A DNA stretch of 32,995 bases from Candidatus Bathyarchaeota archaeon (GCA_021158305.1 JAGGUU010000066.1:1-32995); one strand, 5' to 3'; numbered from the stretch's first letter, positions 8,073-16,886 are shown. The notes: generated from the letters alone by a model not told the origin. Translations and numbers: made by a program.

Positions 8073-8417
8073 ATGAAGATAGATAAGAAGCAATTCGAAA
8101 AGATGTTTCCGAACTTAGCTAAAGAGATATTTAGTGGAGAAAATCGGGTGACAATCACGTCTATTAGGTCAGATATTGATATGGGAGAGAAAGCAGCTTC
8201 TATGAGCTTTCGAGGATATAATCCAGACGTTATAGATTTTCTAAGAAGATGCGATAATGAGGAACAAGCATACGAGATAATAGACTATCTTGAAAGAAGG
8301 AAGGAGATAAGCGAGAAGTATGCTTCCCAGCTGAGGAAGCAGCTAAGGGAAAGGGGAGTGAGAAGCTTTGGATCTAAGAAAGAAGACGGGTACTACCTCA
8401 AACAGGCGGGATTCTAG
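8073..8417 (+). CDS. DUF2095-family archaeal protein
   Basis: The protein is small (114 residues), charged and soluble. The opening DKKQFEKMFPNLAKEIFSG, the central GYNPDVIDFLRRCDNEEQA and the tail DGYYLKQAGF match what I recall of the archaeal DUF2095 family (short proteins conserved in crenarchaea and relatives). The middle (residues 30-95) is helical, with YEIIDYLERRKEISEKYASQL resembling a long amphipathic helix; no catalytic motif or metal site is visible. Function is unknown. The ATG at 8073 is the first in the frame with a GGAG element slightly far upstream (about 13 nt). Confidence 0.75.
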   Translation: MKIDKKQFEKMFPNLAKEIFSGENRVTITSIRSDIDMGEKAASMSFRGYNPDVIDFLRRCDNEEQAYEIIDYLERRKEISEKYASQLRKQLRERGVRSFGSKKEDGYYLKQAGF

Positions 8418-8483
8418 CGCAGTGATCCGTGAGACTTGCATCCGGTAGCATTTCTGAGGTCTTTGAGAGAATTTAGGAAACAT

Positions 8484-8510
8484 ACTTTTAAAAGATAAAA
8501 TAATATAAAA
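8484..8510 (+). promoter_or_regulatory. AT-rich promoter region of the membrane coiled-coil gene
   Basis: ACTTTTAAAAGATAAAATAA followed by TATAAAACA lies 45-70 bp before the GTG start at 8555. Either TTTTAAAAG or AATATAAAA can serve as TATA box. The rest of the 137-bp gap after DUF2095 shows nothing else. Confidence 0.4.
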
Positions 8511-8554
8511 CATATTCTTCCAAGTGTTTGAATGCCGTTCAGGGATGACGAAAC

Positions 8555-9790
8555 GTGAACAATAAACGAAGATCTAAGATCAGCTTATACATAATTCTAA
8601 TAGCGTTGCTCTGTTTTGTTAATTCTAGAATATTCTATGTGCAGGAGACAGACTGCGATTTAAATGTTAAAAATGCTTTGACGATTACTCCGAAAACAGC
8701 CGAACCATTAACAAACGAGACATACATAATAGAAGAGTGGATCAGAAAAATCAGCATAGATCCTTGGGACGCTATATCCAGTAGCGACTACTACTTGATC
8801 TTTAATAATCAATCAGAGGAAATTCGGCAAGTATCCCTCGTGTTGCCCATTAATGCCATCGACATATCTGTTCGAGACGCGTATGGAGAATATAAAACGG
8901 GAACAAATATTCTTTTCCGAGAGAACTATATTCAAGTCGATGTAACTTTGAAGAAACCCTTGAATCCGGGGGAGAGAAATGAATTCTTGATAGCCTACAA
9001 GCTTCCGCCGAGTGAATTTCTAGTCTCGAAAAGCTGGCAAGATTATGTGTTAGAACTCGACTTGGCTAAGCCGGAGAACTGGACTGTAAATAAATTTTCG
9101 CTTATGATCTCTCTTCCTGAAGGGGCGGAGCTAAAGGATATTTCTGATGCTTCTTTTGAGGTTAAGAAAGAGGGACTATCTCTGAAGATCATTTTAACTG
9201 AACATAACGTTGTGAAATTTCACAATCCTCACATAGTCTTAGAGTATCAATACTTTATTCTATGGAAAATATTTAAGCCCTTAATATGGACGGTTGTGCT
9301 TGCTTCGCTTGGCGCAGTAGTGCTCTTCGTTAGGAAGGCTACCCGACCTGCAGTTACCACCGTGACTGTTCCTCCCGATATCCTGAGGGAGTTTATCAAA
9401 GTTTATGAAGAAAGGAGGAGACTCTACGTTGATCTCCAGTCGTTACAAAGGCAATTCAGAAGGGGGAAGATTTCTAGGAGGAGATTAAAGCTTAGGAAGA
9501 AATCTTTAGATCAAAGGTTAGCGGCATTGAATAAGAGACTTATGGAGCTTAAGGAGCAAATATCTGCTTTGGCTGAGCAATACAGAGAGATGCTAAGAGA
9601 TCTTGAAACCGCTGAAGCAGAGATTGAGATGTTAAACACTAACATCGAACAAGTCGAGGCTAGGTTTAGACGTGGGGAGATCTCCGCAGATACTAGAAAG
9701 AAGCTTATAGATGAATATAACGGCATAAAAAGGCGGGCTGAAGGCAGGATTTCTGAGATTCTTCTGAGACTTCAGGAAGAGACGATGTGA
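8555..9790 (+). CDS. Membrane-anchored protein: secreted beta-rich domain, one TM helix, cytoplasmic coiled coil
   Basis: I do not recognise a named family. The 411-residue protein starts with a signal-type helix (residues ~8-27, LYIILIALLCFVNSRIF), then an extracytoplasmic, strand-rich domain (~40-235). A transmembrane helix at ~243-259 (LIWTVVLASLGAVVLFV) followed by Arg/Lys residues puts the rest in the cytoplasm. Residues ~280-411 are a long charged coiled coil. Within it FRRGKIS (301-307) and FRRGEIS (371-377) are repeated 70 residues apart, each followed by a basic helix; this resembles the short G-K/E-I-S motif of SHOCT-like oligomerisation segments. The GTG start follows AGGGATGA. A surface sensor or scaffold role is possible but only inferred. 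The TrmB regulator follows on the same strand. Confidence 0.85.
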   Translation: MNNKRRSKISLYIILIALLCFVNSRIFYVQETDCDLNVKNALTITPKTAEPLTNETYIIEEWIRKISIDPWDAISSSDYYLIFNNQSEEIRQVSLVLPINAIDISVRDAYGEYKTGTNILFRENYIQVDVTLKKPLNPGERNEFLIAYKLPPSEFLVSKSWQDYVLELDLAKPENWTVNKFSLMISLPEGAELKDISDASFEVKKEGLSLKIILTEHNVVKFHNPHIVLEYQYFILWKIFKPLIWTVVLASLGAVVLFVRKATRPAVTTVTVPPDILREFIKVYEERRRLYVDLQSLQRQFRRGKISRRRLKLRKKSLDQRLAALNKRLMELKEQISALAEQYREMLRDLETAEAEIEMLNTNIEQVEARFRRGEISADTRKKLIDEYNGIKRRAEGRISEILLRLQEETM

Positions 9791-9967
9791 CTTTCAATTT
9801 TTGAGTCATATTCGGAATAATACAATAGAGTAATTTTTATAGGTATGGCGATAAATAATCCCCCTAAAATATGCAAAATCTACAAAATAATGTTAATGAC
9901 GGACGTAAGTGTCGCCGAGCATCCGGCTTAAACGGTTACATTAGGCTTATTCAGAGTACTTGGAGAG

Positions 9968-10798
9968 TTGATAGTGGTGGTTTTCATCAGCTCGACTAAG
10001 CGAGTCTCAGCGAAAAGTAAACTTGTTCCGGATACCATCTGGAGGAAACTCTCAGAATATCTAGGGCTCTCAGAATATGAGGCGAAGGTTTACGCATCTT
10101 TAATTGAGACTGGCCAAGCCAAAGCCAGAACGCTAAGCGTCCTCAGTGGAGTTCCGAGAACAAAAGTCTACAGTGTTCTAAAAAGGCTTATAGATATGAG
10201 GCTTGTGTCCGAGATACCTGGAGAGCCCAGAAAGTTCTTCCCAACTCCACCTAACGTTGCCTTGAAACCTTATCTACAGACATATCGAGATACGGTTCAG
10301 GATCTTGAGGATCTCATCTCAGCGTTGGAAAATGCTTTCAGGAAGGCTAGGGATAGGGAGAACGTACGGCAATGCTTAGCATGGATAATTAAGGGAAGAG
10401 AGAGAATTTTAAGAAAGATTCAAGAGATGCTGGCTATGGCGAAGAGAAATGTCTGCATAATAACTAGTGGAAATGGATTAATCCTTCTATATAAGATGTT
10501 TAATAAAATGTTTGATGACCTTATTAGCCGATCAGTAGAGGTTAAAATAATTACAACGAATAAGCCAAATAATGAGCATATACTTCGAGAGCTTAAGTAT
10601 GTATGCAACGTCAAAGAGTCTGATTTTTATCTCCCCATGATCATAGTAAATGTGGATAGCGAACATATACTTATATCCCGTTTTCAGTTTGACAATTACT
10701 TTTTAAGATCTGAAGGGGATGAAGCGATCTTCTCAAATGACCCCGTATTATATGAGATTGTTTGGCTTCTAGCAAGTCAAGTAGTTAAGGGAACCTAG
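9968..10798 (+). CDS. TrmB-family transcriptional regulator
   Basis: Residues ~25-95 are the winged HTH typical of TrmB proteins: YLGLSEYEAKVYASLIETG, then LSVLSGVPRTKVYSVLKRLI and a wing EIPGEPRKFFPTPP. A coiled linker follows (RDTVQDLEDLISALENAF). The C-terminal ~150 residues (CLAWIIKGRERILRKIQEML, NVCIITSGNGL, VKIITTNKP) match the PLD-like effector domain of this family, which in known members binds sugars. The track uses TTG at 9968, but GGAG at 9962-9965 is only 2 nt away from it and 8 nt from the in-frame GTG at 9974, so GTG 9974 is the more likely start. It probably controls neighbouring genes; no sugar ABC importer is adjacent, unlike the Thermococcus trmB locus. Confidence 0.9.
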   Translation: MIVVVFISSTKRVSAKSKLVPDTIWRKLSEYLGLSEYEAKVYASLIETGQAKARTLSVLSGVPRTKVYSVLKRLIDMRLVSEIPGEPRKFFPTPPNVALKPYLQTYRDTVQDLEDLISALENAFRKARDRENVRQCLAWIIKGRERILRKIQEMLAMAKRNVCIITSGNGLILLYKMFNKMFDDLISRSVEVKIITTNKPNNEHILRELKYVCNVKESDFYLPMIIVNVDSEHILISRFQFDNYFLRSEGDEAIFSNDPVLYEIVWLLASQVVKGT

Positions 10799-10908
10799 TT
10801 GTGACTGGCATGAATAGATAAGTCACTGCGATCATATCTTCGCAGTTACATCACTTTTACATAAATTAAAATTAAACATAGATAAAATCAGGGCTAGGGC
10901 GGCATCTA

Positions 10909-11094
10909 TTGCCTGATGAGAATCGAAGCTCGATGAGCTTTATCGATTTGTTAGTATTAACGCTTGCACAACATGAGAAAAATCTATCTTCAATCATCAA
11001 GAGACTTGAGGAAATCTCTGAAAAACTTGAAAAAATAAGCATACAGATGGAGAATGCTAAAAATCTTGTATATAAAGACCGTGAACATCAATAA
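10909..11094 (+). CDS. Small helical protein, function unknown
   Basis: This is a 61-residue reading frame with TTG start (or internal ATG at 10933). The predicted product is entirely helical: a hydrophobic opening FIDLLVLTLAQHE and then a heptad-like run of Ile/Leu with Glu/Lys (IIKRLEEISEKLEKISIQM) typical of a short coiled coil. No known domain is visible. It follows the TrmB gene by 110 bp on the same strand; a short AT-rich stretch with ATTAAAATTAAACATA lies in the gap and could be its promoter. Codon use and the clean helical pattern argue that it is real, but the evidence is moderate. Confidence 0.55.
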   Translation: MPDENRSSMSFIDLLVLTLAQHEKNLSSIIKRLEEISEKLEKISIQMENAKNLVYKDREHQ

Positions 11095-11170
11095 GTTATT
11101 CCACGATTTTTCTTGATTACACAAAGCTTTTATTTTTCTGGCATCTTTTTTGAGTTTAAGGTGACTTACT

Positions 11171-11353
11171 TTGGTCGAGATAAAGATAGATACTGAAAAA
11201 TGCGTTGGCTGCGGAACCTGCGTAGACGTATGTCCCGTCGGAGTCTGGGAACTGGTGAATGGAAAAGCCTCTCCAGTAAATGCGAGTGAATGTCTCGCAT
11301 GTCACGCATGTGAGACTCAATGCCCAGAAAATGCGATTGAGATAATAGAATAG
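11171..11353 (+). CDS. 2[4Fe-4S] ferredoxin
   Basis: The 60-residue protein has two cluster-binding motifs: CVGCGTCVDVCP (residues 11-22) and CLACHACETQCP (42-53), each C-x2-C-x2-C-x3-C-P. The spacing is that of bacterial-type dicluster ferredoxins, which carry low-potential electrons in the cytoplasm for oxidoreductases. The TTG start follows AAGGTGA at normal spacing. It is monocistronic, with TATA-like TTTTATTTTTC upstream in the 76-bp gap. Its stop is only 2 bp from the stop of the convergent deacetylase gene. The partner enzyme is not in the window. Confidence 0.95.
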   Translation: MVEIKIDTEKCVGCGTCVDVCPVGVWELVNGKASPVNASECLACHACETQCPENAIEIIE

Positions 11354-11355
11354 CT

Positions 11356-12441
11356 CTAAAGATTCCAGAATCTCGACTGGATTTCTTTCACCTCCTTAAT
11401 GATTTTTTCTGCGATCTTATGAATAGTTATGCTGAATCTTGGGCGATGCTCCGTGACTTTAGCTTCCATATTCATCATTCGAGACAAAACCGCTGGAACT
11501 ATCTTCTTTAAAAAGCTCGGGCAATAGCCGCCTTCCAATACTGCTACAAGTCTGTTTCCGCTGAGCCGATGCGCTAGATCGATTATCACTTGAAAAACTT
11601 TCAAGTATAGAGATGCGGAAAGCAGGAGTTCACCGATAGGATCTTTAAAGTATCCGTCAAAACCAGCTGATACCAGAATGAATTCAGGCTTGTAACAGAG
11701 CACTATAGGAACCACTACGGATTTAAAAGCTTTCCAGTATGCTGGATCTGATGCACCAAATGGAAGAGGAATATTAACCGTGTATCCTTTACCCTTTCCT
11801 TTTCCGACTTCATCAATGAAGCCAGACCTGGGAAATTCGGAAGGATCCTCATGAAGACTGATGTATAAGACCTCATCGGTATCGTAGAATATCTCCTGTG
11901 TTCCATTACCATGATGAACATCCACATCGAGTATTAGAATGCGGCTTAACGAGAATTTATCTATGAGGCGCTTAGCCGCCAACGCGACGTTATTAAAGAT
12001 GCAAAAACCAGAGGCTGAGGCGCGGCTTGCATGATGACCAGGCGGCCGGGAGATGACGAATGCATTTCTGAGTTTTCCCTCCATTACCATGTCTACGGCC
12101 CTTATCGCGCCTCCAGCTGCTAAGCGTGCAACTGCATAGCTCTCCGGAGAGACTAGGGTTCCGGTTTCTTCATCTAAGATTCCTCCCCCACTATTACAGA
12201 GATTTCTCACAGCCCGAATGTATCTTAGTGAATGAACCATTTCAAGCTCGTCTAGCTTTGCGATTCTAGGCTTGATGAGCACGCATCGCTTATTTTTTAA
12301 TAGATTGAGATGCTTAATCCCCCTTATGATAGCCTGCAGCCTTGCTGGGGATTCTGGATGATTTCTTCCAGTTCTGTGGAGGAGGAAATATTCAGAGAAG
12401 ATTATTCCCGTTCTTGATCTGCAATTGCCTATCTCATTCAC
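11356..12441 (-). CDS. Histone deacetylase-family protein (AcuC/class II-like)
   Basis: The 361-residue protein carries the arginase/deacetylase fold markers: HPESPARLQAII near the start, HSLRYIRAV, ISRPPGHHAS with the catalytic His pair, ILDVDVHHGNGTQ (zinc-binding Asp and His), ISLHEDPSEFPRSG, SAGFDGYFKDPIG (second zinc Asp) and LEGGYCPSF (catalytic Tyr). It should remove acyl groups from lysines or small amines using Zn. Targets in archaea include chromatin proteins and metabolic enzymes, and polyamine amidohydrolase activity is an alternative. The start is GTG at 12441 with a weak AGGG upstream. It is divergent from purB (121 bp) and nearly touches the ferredoxin gene at its 3' end. Confidence 0.93.
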   Translation of the reverse strand: MNEIGNCRSRTGIIFSEYFLLHRTGRNHPESPARLQAIIRGIKHLNLLKNKRCVLIKPRIAKLDELEMVHSLRYIRAVRNLCNSGGGILDEETGTLVSPESYAVARLAAGGAIRAVDMVMEGKLRNAFVISRPPGHHASRASASGFCIFNNVALAAKRLIDKFSLSRILILDVDVHHGNGTQEIFYDTDEVLYISLHEDPSEFPRSGFIDEVGKGKGKGYTVNIPLPFGASDPAYWKAFKSVVVPIVLCYKPEFILVSAGFDGYFKDPIGELLLSASLYLKVFQVIIDLAHRLSGNRLVAVLEGGYCPSFLKKIVPAVLSRMMNMEAKVTEHRPRFSITIHKIAEKIIKEVKEIQSRFWNL

Positions 12442-12562
12442 TTTGAATCGCCCTAATGTCTTTCATATGGCATAAGAAGAAAAATCTCAATATAATTGTT
12501 AAATTAGCTAGAGGATATTTAGATAGGGTGAATTAACGCTTAGAACATATTGAGGCGATTTA

Positions 12563-13933
12563 GTGATGCCTATCCTCCCAATAGATACGGGTCGGTATGG
12601 AACTCCTGAAATGCTGAGGATATTTGAAGAGGAGAATTACTTCCAAAAATTGTTGGATGTCGAGGCTGCGCTTGCCTGGGCACATGCACAGGTGGGAAAC
12701 ATTCCTAGAGAAGATGCTGAGAAGATAATGAAGATGGCTTCAACGAAGTATGTTAAAGTCAGCAGGGTGAAGGAGATAGAGAAGGAGATTAAACATGATA
12801 TAATGTCGCTTGTCCGAGCATTCGCTGAAGTATGCGGATCAAGCGGCGCATACATACATCTAGGAGCCACAAGCTATGATATCGTCGACACAGCCAAGGC
12901 TCTTCAGCTTAGAGAAGCAATAGAAGTTATAGGCAGAAAACTTGACGATCTCGAACTCATCCTCATCAAGCTTGCAGACCGATATAAAAGGACGATCATG
13001 ATAGGCAGGACGCATGGACAACATGCCTTGCCAATAACATTTGGCTTAAAGCTCTCAGTCTGGATGAGAGAAGTCTCAAGGCATATTCAGAGACTCCGAG
13101 AATGTAGAGAGAGATTGCTAGTGGGAAAGATGAGCGGGGCTGTGGGGACACAGGCGGGTCTGGGAGCACATGCATTGAAGATTCAAGAGCTAGTTATGCA
13201 GAAACTGGGGTTGAAAGCAGCTGAGGTTTCAACTCAGATTATTCAGAGAGATAGACATGCGGAGTTCATATGCCTATTAGCGATTATAGCGTCGACTCTG
13301 GATAAATTCGCAACAGAGATAAGAGAGCTTCAAAGAACTGAGATCGCTGAAGTTTTTGAGCCGTTTAGACGAGAGAAACAAGTTGGCAGTTCAACTATGC
13401 CTCACAAGAGGAACCCAGAACTGTGTGAAAGAATATGTGGACTTGCAAAGATTGTGAGAAGCCTCGTGTTTCCCGCTCTAGAGAATATTCCAACATGGCA
13501 CGAAAGAGATCTCACTCAGTCCTCTTCTGAGAGATTCCTCATTCCCGAAGCCTGCATCCTAGTTGACTATATGCTTCATCTCATGATTAGCATCTTGTCA
13601 AATCTTGAAGTTGACGAGGAGAGGATGAGGAGAAACATAGAAATAACTGAGGGACGAACAATGTCCGAGGCGATCATGATAGCCTTGGCAAGGAAGGGTA
13701 TGAACCGGCAAGATGCACATGAGCTTGTTCGGAGACTTGTGATTCAAAGCATATCTGAGAAGAAGCCGTTCAGAGAAGTATTAATGCGCAACGATAAGAT
13801 CAGGTCTTTCCTAAGCGAGGATGAAATAGACGATGCACTGAAACCTGAAAAATATTTGGGAACAGCTGTTACACAAGTTGAGATAGCTATCAGAAAGACT
13901 TTGGAGGAAAGAAAGACAAGAGGCTTAGGATGA
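12563..13933 (+). CDS. purB: Adenylosuccinate lyase
   Basis: The 456-residue protein of the fumarase/aspartase superfamily has all the usual purB motifs: DTGRYGTPEM at the N-terminus, LGATSYDIVDTA, GRTHGQHALPITFG with catalytic His, and the flexible signature loop GSSTMPHKRNPE near residue 280. It cleaves SAICAR in inosinate synthesis and adenylosuccinate in AMP synthesis. The track start is GTG at 12563; the next codon is ATG (12566), which sits at better distance from GAGGCGA and is equally good. Monocistronic, with an AT-rich upstream region shared with the divergent deacetylase gene. No other purine gene is adjacent. Confidence 0.97.
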   Translation: MMPILPIDTGRYGTPEMLRIFEEENYFQKLLDVEAALAWAHAQVGNIPREDAEKIMKMASTKYVKVSRVKEIEKEIKHDIMSLVRAFAEVCGSSGAYIHLGATSYDIVDTAKALQLREAIEVIGRKLDDLELILIKLADRYKRTIMIGRTHGQHALPITFGLKLSVWMREVSRHIQRLRECRERLLVGKMSGAVGTQAGLGAHALKIQELVMQKLGLKAAEVSTQIIQRDRHAEFICLLAIIASTLDKFATEIRELQRTEIAEVFEPFRREKQVGSSTMPHKRNPELCERICGLAKIVRSLVFPALENIPTWHERDLTQSSSERFLIPEACILVDYMLHLMISILSNLEVDEERMRRNIEITEGRTMSEAIMIALARKGMNRQDAHELVRRLVIQSISEKKPFREVLMRNDKIRSFLSEDEIDDALKPEKYLGTAVTQVEIAIRKTLEERKTRGLG

Positions 13934-14030
13934 TTTAGAATAACTTTTAAATAAAGTCTGGCTTGAAGAATCTTAAGATTCAGCATCTCGCCTTGATCTA
14001 CGCTAAATTATTGAAGTGGAGACAGAGTTA

Positions 14031-14762
14031 ATGGAGAAAGCTATAGAAGTCATTAATCTGCACAAATACTTTGGCAAAATTAAAGCTTTAAATGGACTTA
14101 GCTTCACGGTTGACCCCGGCGAGATCTATGGACTAATAGGACCTAATGGAGCAGGCAAGACAACCGCTTTGAGGATACTGGCAACTCTCATAAGACCTAC
14201 ATCGGGATCAGCTAGAATATTCGGCTTAGATGTCGAGAGAGAAGCGAATAAAGTTAGGAGGATTATAGGTTATCTTCCGGAGGAGGCGGGAGCCTACAGG
14301 AATCTTTCAGGAACTGAATATCTCAAATTCATAGCTAACTTCTATTTTAGGAACAAAAGAGAGATTAAAGAAGCTGTTTACGAAGCTGAGGAAATTTCTG
14401 GACTGGGCGAGAGACTGAGGGATAAAATTAAGACTTATAGTAAGGGGATGATACGGAGGCTTCTTATAGCTAGAACCCTAATGATAAAACCTAAATTAGC
14501 GATTTTAGATGAACCTACAAGCGGAATAGATATCATACACGCCTATCATATTAGAAGGATAATAAAGAATTACGCTAAGAATTACAAGGTAACTATTCTG
14601 CTTTCAAGCCATAACATGTTCGAAGTCGAGTTTCTATGCACGCGTATAGCCTTCATAAACAAGGGGAGAATCCTAGTTGAGGGAAGCCCTGAAGAGATAA
14701 AAACGCGGTATGAAGCAAGAGATCTTGAGGAAGCATTCATGGAGGTTGCGAGAAGTGCCTAA
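14031..14762 (+). CDS. ABC transporter ATP-binding protein (NatA/CcmA-like)
   Basis: The protein has Walker A GPNGAGKTT, a Q-loop region, the degenerate ABC signature YSKGMIRR in place of LSGGQ, Walker B LAILDEPTSGID and the H-loop SSHNMFEVE. The order and length (243 residues from this start) match export-type ATPases that pair with ABC-2 permeases. The track starts at GTG 14016; I prefer ATG 14031 because GGAG lies 9 nt before it and the family normally begins close to AIEVINLHKYFG. The stop overlaps the start of the permease by 8 bp, so the two are translationally coupled. It energises the transporter at the inner face of the membrane. Confidence 0.95.
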   Translation: MEKAIEVINLHKYFGKIKALNGLSFTVDPGEIYGLIGPNGAGKTTALRILATLIRPTSGSARIFGLDVEREANKVRRIIGYLPEEAGAYRNLSGTEYLKFIANFYFRNKREIKEAVYEAEEISGLGERLRDKIKTYSKGMIRRLLIARTLMIKPKLAILDEPTSGIDIIHAYHIRRIIKNYAKNYKVTILLSSHNMFEVEFLCTRIAFINKGRILVEGSPEEIKTRYEARDLEEAFMEVARSA

Positions 14763-16038
14763 CGCACTGGGTAATCTCATAAGAAAAGAAGCCAAGGACA
14801 TGCTTAGGGATCCAAAGATCCTTCTGAGCATGATACTGATGCCGCTTCTCATGTTCCCCATCATGGGCGCCGCTATAAGTTTGTCAACATCCACTATTAA
14901 GGAAGCCACGAGAAGCGTGGCAATGGCGATTATGAAGATTGATGAAGGAACAATATCCAATCAGCTAATCTCTTCCTTTAAAGCCTTAAATATAAGTCTA
15001 ATAGAGGTTAAGCCTTCCCCTGTTGAGGAGGCAATTCAGAATCTTAGACAGACTAATATTACAACACTCATTATTATTCCTAAAGGCTTCACTGAAAATA
15101 TAACATCCGGGCTTAAAGGAGAATTAAGGGTTTACTCGATACTTAGAAGCATCAGCTTATCAGAGGTGGCAAAGGCATCCGTAGTTAATGTTCCAATAAG
15201 CATCTACGAGAGAACGCTTGTTCGCCGAGCTATCGCTCAAGCATTCCCAGACAGGGATCCCGAAAATGTTCTTGATCCCGTAGATGTGAAGAACTTCGTA
15301 ATATTTAAGGGCAAACTGCTTAATGTTTCGCCTCAGCTCCTACAGGGAATCTTCATGTCTCAATCATTCGGCTTCCCGATGGTTATAATGCTTCTCCTCA
15401 TCTCGGCGATGCAGATAGCCGCTACCTCCATATCGATAGAGAAGGAAGAAAAGACCCTTGAAACCCTGCTTACTCTCCCCGTTGGTAGGATAAGTATACT
15501 TGCCGGGAAACTCGCAGGTTCAACAATAGTGGCAGCTGCTGGAGCAGCCGCTTCCCTGATCGGAATAAACTTTTACGTTGCTTCTATCTTCAGCTTCATG
15601 CCTTCCACCTCCATTGACTTAGCCGAGGTTGGTCTTCAGCTTTCTCCACTCGCCTATCTTCTTCTTGGATTAACAATGTTTGTAGCTATAATTTCAGCGT
15701 TGGCGCTTGCGATTTGTATTGCTGTTTACTCTGAAAATGTTAGGGAAGCACAGTCCCTCGTCAGTCCTTTAAGCTTACTTGTGATGCTACCATCCGTGAT
15801 CTTGATGTTTGCAGATATTGAAGCATTACCAGTCTTCTTACAGGTCGTTTTATACTTGATACCTTATACACATGTTGTACTTGCATCTAAAGCCGCTTTC
15901 ATGGAGAATTACGCCGTGATGCTCCGGAGCATATCTTACATCACGATGTTTACGATACTCATCCTTTACGTGGCGGCAAGGATATTTATGACCGAGAAGG
16001 TTGTAACCGCTAGGTTTTCTTGGAGAAGAAAGAGATAG
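14755..16038 (+). CDS. ABC-2 type transporter permease (NatB-like)
   Basis: One N-terminal membrane helix (ILLSMILMPLLMFPIMGAA) is followed by a ~170-residue extracytoplasmic domain and then a block of about five helices. The first of these precedes the canonical ABC-2 coupling segment SIEKEEKTLETLLTLPVGR. This matches NatB/YhaP-like exporter permeases. The track starts at ATG 14710 inside the ATPase gene, but GTG 14755 is preceded by GGAGGT at 9 nt spacing and gives PNALGNLIRKEAKD, the normal cytoplasmic start (427 residues). Substrate is unknown; Na+ or lipid/peptide export are known for relatives. It is convergent with the mptA gene after a 71-bp gap. Confidence 0.93.
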   Translation: MPNALGNLIRKEAKDMLRDPKILLSMILMPLLMFPIMGAAISLSTSTIKEATRSVAMAIMKIDEGTISNQLISSFKALNISLIEVKPSPVEEAIQNLRQTNITTLIIIPKGFTENITSGLKGELRVYSILRSISLSEVAKASVVNVPISIYERTLVRRAIAQAFPDRDPENVLDPVDVKNFVIFKGKLLNVSPQLLQGIFMSQSFGFPMVIMLLLISAMQIAATSISIEKEEKTLETLLTLPVGRISILAGKLAGSTIVAAAGAAASLIGINFYVASIFSFMPSTSIDLAEVGLQLSPLAYLLLGLTMFVAIISALALAICIAVYSENVREAQSLVSPLSLLVMLPSVILMFADIEALPVFLQVVLYLIPYTHVVLASKAAFMENYAVMLRSISYITMFTILILYVAARIFMTEKVVTARFSWRRKR

Positions 16039-16109
16039 ATGGCAGAGATTGAAGGATGCATAGAGAGAAATCGTACTGTTGGATGCTGTAAAGATCTGAT
16101 TTGGTGCCT

Positions 16110-16886
16110 TTAAAGGATTCCGCGCCATTCCGAGCAGACGTTATGGTCATGGATGGATTCGTAGCTTACACATTTTACTCTACAGTATCTTCCCGGATAC
16201 TTCTCCTTGAGAAGCTGGACGCATTTCCTAACAACGTCCTCTACGAATTTAGGATTTCCATGAATTCTCTCTACAACCTCTTTCTCTTCAATCCTCTTTA
16301 AGATTGAAAAGGTTGGAGAGCTGAAGCTCTCCTTACAAATCTCTATCACATCCAGAAGGTCAACTTCACCTTTAGAAACATCAAGTTCAACTGTTATCTT
16401 CCCCCTCTGATTGTGAGTCAACCCTCCAGTTAACTCCTTCGAGCAGGGACATGCAAGAACTCCATTAATTGAGACACCGACTATTTTAACACCGTCTTTC
16501 GTCGAGAATTTACCGAACATCTCAGCTATTCCCTTTTCTTCTTTCCCGCTAGGTCTAATTCTTTTGTAAGGAAATTCCCCGAAGACCTCAGTATAGCAGT
16601 GAAAACCATGTTTTTCATAAGCCCTTTTAGCGATCTTCTCGGCCAGATCCTCAATGGAGGAAGCCTTATCGGGGGTTTCAGCGATGGATTCAGCGAATCT
16701 ACTCATGTGCGCTCCGCGAAGGCTTGAGGGAAGAGTAATATAACTATTAATTGTAACGATGACATAGTATGGTTTATCCAGCCTCTTTATCAGCACGTAT
16801 TTCCTTAAGCCTTCAACCCCAACTTTCTCTAGCTCTATCTCGTTCTCAGGCTTCTGATTCTGAACATCAAGTATGTTAGCATCCAT
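16110..16886 (-). CDS. mptA: GTP cyclohydrolase, MptA/FolE2 type
   Basis: COG1469-family motifs are intact in this 258-residue protein: DVQNQKPENEIELEKVGV at the start, RGAHMSRF (residues 57-64), ACPCSKE with the active-site Cys near 147, THNQRG (157-162), SPTFSILKR and the terminal ESIHDHN (243-249). Members hydrolyse GTP to a dihydroneopterin phosphate (MptA, Fe-dependent) or triphosphate (FolE2). In archaea this feeds tetrahydromethanopterin-type pterins and the 7-deazaguanine used for archaeosine in tRNA. The ATG at 16886 follows AGAGGTAAATC. It lies 118 bp downstream of the aldolase gene on the same strand but its function is unrelated, so it may have its own promoter. Slightly shorter than bacterial FolE2. 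Confidence 0.93.
   Translation of the reverse strand: MDANILDVQNQKPENEIELEKVGVEGLRKYVLIKRLDKPYYVIVTINSYITLPSSLRGAHMSRFAESIAETPDKASSIEDLAEKIAKRAYEKHGFHCYTEVFGEFPYKRIRPSGKEEKGIAEMFGKFSTKDGVKIVGVSINGVLACPCSKELTGGLTHNQRGKITVELDVSKGEVDLLDVIEICKESFSSPTFSILKRIEEKEVVERIHGNPKFVEDVVRKCVQLLKEKYPGRYCRVKCVSYESIHDHNVCSEWRGIL

Noticed and set aside
14710-14754. Upstream start of the ABC permease at ATG 14710
   Set aside because: It lies well inside the ATPase gene without an SD; GTG 14755 behind GGAGGT gives the normal N-terminus.
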